Positions 60,564 to 64,000 of a stretch of DNA of 64,000 nt are shown piece after piece (positions within the stretch are counted from its first letter, which is position 1; every line of letters starts with the position of its first letter). Position numbers and translations under genes: made by a program. The stretch comes from Nemophila menziesii. Its lineage: Eukaryota; Streptophyta; Magnoliopsida; Boraginales; Hydrophyllaceae. Under the pieces are notes generated by a model that was given only the letters and a program-made list of their open reading frames with translations, did not search any database and was not told the origin of the DNA. The DNA lies in the NCBI GenBank assembly GCA_029959085.1, contig JARWIR010000050.1, positions 1,116,001-1,180,000 of the forward strand, written 5' to 3'.

Positions 60564-62035
60564 TCTCCTCATTTGTGATAGTAAAATACACTCATGAGAC
60601 ATCATTTTAGGCTTATTTATTAGTTTATAGGTTGATTTTAGCTTAATTTAGTGCACTTTTCTATTTTGAGTCTTGATTTGTATAATTATTATTTTTAGAG
60701 CATATTGGGTTTAATTGTTTATTTAGTGTGAAGCTTTAAAGATAATTATGGAGATTAATTAGAGTCCAAGTCAAAGACAACAACTTATGGAAGGAGATAT
60801 GCATGGAAATTGGAGATAAGGAAATAATTGCTAAAAAGATGGAAAAGGAAAAGCTGCCTAAATCTGGGATTCTGCAAAGATAGACGTTTTTACCTAATAA
60901 AAAGGCCGAATTTGGTAATTTTCTTCTACAGGGTGTAGATAATTCTGTTGCGATTTTTTTGGTATCTTGTGGAGCAAAATCGGACCAATAATAAAGAAGT
61001 TATGACCAAAACAACGCAGCAGTGTTTATCTTTATTTCCATACGAATTTGAGTTGGGCTAGGAGTCCATTACTTAACTTATCTCTAAAGAAACGAATTAG
61101 GTCAACCTCTAACCTATAAATACAGCCTCTTAACACTCTTAAATCATCCTTGGTGAAACCTTAAACCAAGAGGAAGCTTACAACACAAGAGAGAAGTCTG
61201 GAAGGAGCTGTTCATCAACAATGTCTTCTTCTACCTTTAGATTTGTAATTTCTTTCTTTTCTTTCATGAACTAAATTTCTTTAGCTTAAGTTTTAGCATA
61301 TATGTATGAACCCTAGTTTTGATTGACATCTATCTAATTTGGGAATTTAATGTTTTAAATAGAATTATAGTTTTTATTCTCTGTTTATGTGTTTGGATTT
61401 ATATTCTGTGTTCTTGTGGACGGCCGCCATTAGAATTACCATCTAGTAATTAGGATACCATTGACAACGGTGTTCAATTGCATGTTTAGCACATAACGTT
61501 TAGTTTTAGGTTTGATCTGACAACCCAACCTAGCTAGATAATCACTATGGTTGAGTCTTGTGACTCTTTACCAATTACAGGAAAAGTTTGCTTAGGAAGC
61601 CTTATTGACACAGGTAAATCCTATTTTAAACTACCGATAGCATATTGGGACCGATTAGGGAAATACTACATAATTCACCCTTACATGTTTAGAACGGCAA
61701 AACTAGTGGGGATTACATGCTAATAACTTAAGCTATATTCTCATATCACTTCTCTTTCATATTTAATTTTCGGTCTTTAATTTCTTAGTTTACTTTAGTT
61801 TATTAGAAAATCAAACAAAAATCTATTTGTCTTTACTTTTCATTGCGTTTAGTTGTTCTAGCTTTAATTATTTACACTTGGTATTTGCATAAGATTCTCC
61901 TAACCTCTGTAGTCTCTGCGGAACGAATCTTTATCTAAAACTTGCATACGATCTGTATACTTGCAGAACCGTGTAGTTTAGGGTGTTATTTGCACGTTAA
62001 TTACATCTTATTTTATCACACCCTAGGCCCCACCA
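60559..62035 (+). repeat. 5' LTR of the Athila/Tat-like element (1477 bp)
   Basis: Begins TGATGTCTCCTCATTTGTGA and ends CCTAGGCCCCACCA. Both ends were fixed by comparison with the solo LTR at 49367-50885. A TATA box TATAAATA lies at 61115-61122. Confidence 0.8.
61115..61122 (+). promoter_or_regulatory. TATA box of the gypsy LTR
   Basis: TATAAATA in the sequence CTAACCTATAAATACAGCC. The solo LTR keeps the same word at the matching place (50295-50302, minus strand). Confidence 0.65.
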
Positions 62036-62041
62036 AGTTTT

Positions 62042-62059
62042 TGGCGCCGCTGCCGGGGA
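62042..62059 (+). other. primer binding site (tRNA-Asp type)
   Basis: TGGCGCCGCTGCCGGGGA, six bases after the LTR end. This is the known PBS type of Athila/Tat elements, complementary to the 3' end of tRNA-Asp. Confidence 0.85.
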
Positions 62060-62161
62060 CTACATCATTAGTCCTTGTGCATATATCTTGTGCTTTTATT
62101 TTCAGTTAGTTCTATTTTACGCTTTTTGTTTTTAGATTTTGTTTTTCAGATTTAGTTACAG

Positions 62162-63892
62162 ATGGAGAACCCAAGGAGACTTGAGCTACCCATCGAGTTT
62201 AGAGTGGAGCCACGAGGAATTCGCGCTCCAGAAATCCAAGCCGCTAAATTTAAACCTGATCCAGGGATGCTAACTCAATTTGTATCTCATGGATTATTCA
62301 GCGGAGATGCACATCAAGATCCGATCTGATATATTCAGAAATTCATGCAGATCTGTGATGCTTATATCATAAGAGGAGTTACTAGGGAGCAAGTATATTA
62401 CTTGATGTTCCAGTTCTTCTTGACCGGATGTGCAAGCGATTGGTACGATACCCAACACCCTCATGTTATTCCAGATTGGGACAAGCTCCAAACAAGATTC
62501 CTAGACCGTTTTTATCCGGTTAGTAGACGTTTAAAAGATATGTTGGAGCTTGAACAATTTATACAGAAAGAGGAAGAGAGTTTGGGTGAAGCATGGTTAC
62601 GATTTACAGAGAAGAAAGAGAGGTGTCCATATCATAGATCCTCGCCAGAATATTATTTAACCTTGTTTTATGGAGGCCTTAATGATAAATCAAGAGAGAA
62701 AGCAGATTCGTTGGGAAACGTGAGTTTTGTGTTGCTAGATTCTGTAGAAGCTGAGTTGTGGATGGAAAGAATTCTTGAGAACGAGAGAAGTTGGCCAAAG
62801 AAATCAGTAAAGGATAACAATTCAGAATCTCTAAAGCTTAAGGAATTGGCTAGACAACTCGAAGAGCTGACAGAACAAGCCCGAACAATTGCTCAGGTGA
62901 ATATGGTACGCACAATTCCTTCGTGTCTTGGTTGTGGATCAAGAAATCATGTGTGGGCAGGATGTATGAATAATCCAGCAGTAGCTCCCGTTCAATATCC
63001 TCAAGATAACTATTACTCGAATAGTTATAATCAAGAAGGCTACACCAATTATCAACAACCTCCACAACCTATTCAGAAAAAGGCACCCATTGTTAAGAAA
63101 ACTTGTCAAGAACCAAAGAAAGATCCACCTAAACAATCAATGCAATTGGCAAAACAAGAACAACTCCAGAGTTTGACTTCAAGTATGACTAAATTAATGC
63201 AAAACGTTGAGAAGAAAATAAATTATAGCCAACAGTAAGTTCGAACTTAGGAGAAGGTTATAAAGCAACTAGAGCATACTATATCACAGATGGCGAGTAC
63301 ATTACAAACTAGGCCGAAGGGGCAACTCCCAAGTGATACTATTGCTCCTAGAGACGATTCTTGCCATGCAGTTGAGTTGCGAAGTGGAAAAAAACTACCT
63401 CCACCGAGACCAGAACAAGAGCCTATCCCTATTCCAAAACAAAGGGGGGAGGAAATAATCAAAGATACAGTTGAGGAGGTAGTTAAACCAAAGAGTGTCC
63501 AAGCCGAGACACCTGAGAAGATAAGAAAACCAGTGGAACTTAATACACGCCCTCCACCACCATACCCTTCACGTGTCAGAAAGAAGGACAATGACCTGGA
63601 ATTCAAGAAGTTCGATGACATGGTGAGAAAGGTTGAGATTAAAATGCCGTTTGTTGAAGTTATCAAAAGAATGCCGAAATATCTAAAATTCATGAAGGAC
63701 ATTCTTTCAAACAAACGAAGTATAGAAACCGCGGATATGAGTGGATCACCAGAGGGGTGTTATGCTATCAAGTTACCACCAGAAGAGCCCCTTCCCACGA
63801 AATCTTGGATGGAACCATCCATACTTATAAAGAATCGAGCTGAAAAGTTCGTGGGAATCAAAGGAAAGGGGTGGAAATTTCGTCATTATTAA
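62162..63892 (+). pseudogene. gag: Athila/Tat-like gag with three in-frame stops
   Basis: One reading frame from ATG 62162 to TAA 63890-63892 is interrupted only by TGA at 62327-62329, TAA at 63236-63238 and TAG at 63248-63250. Retrotrans_gag block: MFQFFLTGCASDWYDT, FLDRFYPVSRRLKDMLELEQ and LGEAWLRFTEKKERCPYH. A CCHC knuckle CLGCGSRNHVWAGC lies near 62924-62965. Then comes a Gln/Pro-rich stretch, a second block with AVELRSGKKLPPPRPE, and the pre-protease PKYLKFMKDILSNKRS. The last 40 codons (after about 63770) do not look like protease, and no D-S/T-G motif follows. Gag forms the particle that packages the element RNA. Confidence 0.88.
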
Positions 63893-63904
63893 TCAAATTA
63901 ATGT

Positions 63905-64000
63905 CAGTTGAACGAGTTGGAGGAGTTTCGTTATCATGCCTATGAAAATTCACGTCTCTATAAGGAGAAAACAAAGCGATGGCATGATAAACGGCTCCGT
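63905..64000 (+). pseudogene. Athila-type pol C-terminal fragment joined behind gag
   Basis: In the same frame as gag the translation reads [20 protein letters not shown] and then [10 protein letters not shown]. This resembles the region just after the integrase core in Athila-type pol. It continues past the window. The join indicates loss of protease, RT, RNase H and most of integrase. Confidence 0.65.

Larger units (their letters stand above)
60559..64000 (+). mobile_element. Athila/Tat-like Ty3/gypsy element, 5' part, internally deleted, runs off the window
   Basis: A 5' LTR (60559-62035), a tRNA-Asp-type primer site (62042-62059) and gag (62162-63892), followed within 15 bases by a pol-end-like stretch. 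Protease, RT, RNase H and the integrase core do not appear between gag and that stretch, so the element would be non-autonomous. The 3' LTR, if any, lies beyond 64000. Confidence 0.88.

Noticed and set aside
62850..63136. Minus-strand ORFs under the gypsy gag
   Set aside because: Shadows of the Gln/Pro-rich gag coding strand.

Overview
The window is nuclear DNA of a flowering plant, most likely a eudicot. It is AT-rich and made mostly of transposable elements and decayed gene copies. The plant origin rests on an LRK10-type (WAK-associated) receptor kinase relic, HD-ZIP class III START exons split by GT-AG introns, a plant CACTA element with a Transposase_24-type gene, Ty1/copia and Athila/Tat-like Ty3/gypsy retrotransposons, and LINEs of the zf-RVT plus RNase H type. 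I cannot resolve the species or family.

Layout. 1-1270: LINE tail. 1419-3432 (-): receptor-kinase pseudogene. 4607-11138: nearly complete Ty1/copia element with both LTRs and an AAATG target duplication. 11690-12786: Harbinger/Tourist-like inverted-repeat element. 13.9-15.3 kb: Ty3/gypsy scraps. 16.6-16.8 kb: a small HD-ZIP III relic. 17.3-19.2 kb: decayed second copia element. 20.7-26.4 kb: a duplicated unit holding an apparently open START-only gene (23400-24902). 28.5-30.0 kb: solo-like gypsy LTR. 30.5-38.3 kb: an imperfect inverted repeat with arms of about 3 kb around a gypsy LTR remnant. 35.8-41.9 kb and 47.4-55.0 kb: a direct duplication of about 6.1 kb, the second copy carrying a 1.5 kb solo LTR. 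42.9-46.6 kb: a CACTA element. 46.8-47.4 kb: a 40-bp minisatellite. 54.0-59.5 kb: second copy of the START-gene unit, with a stop codon and a damaged exon. 60559 to the window end: an Athila/Tat-like element whose gag runs almost directly into a pol-tail-like segment.

There is no operon-like or pathway logic here. The interest lies in the repeated architecture: a START-domain gene fragment amplified with its flanks, promoter-like blocks duplicated with it, and hairpin-forming sequence that could feed small-RNA pathways. The best candidate for something not described before is the intron-containing, START-only HD-ZIP III derivative at 23.4-24.9 kb, which lacks any visible homeodomain or leucine zipper. 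No bacterial-type system, CRISPR array, tRNA or rRNA gene was seen.
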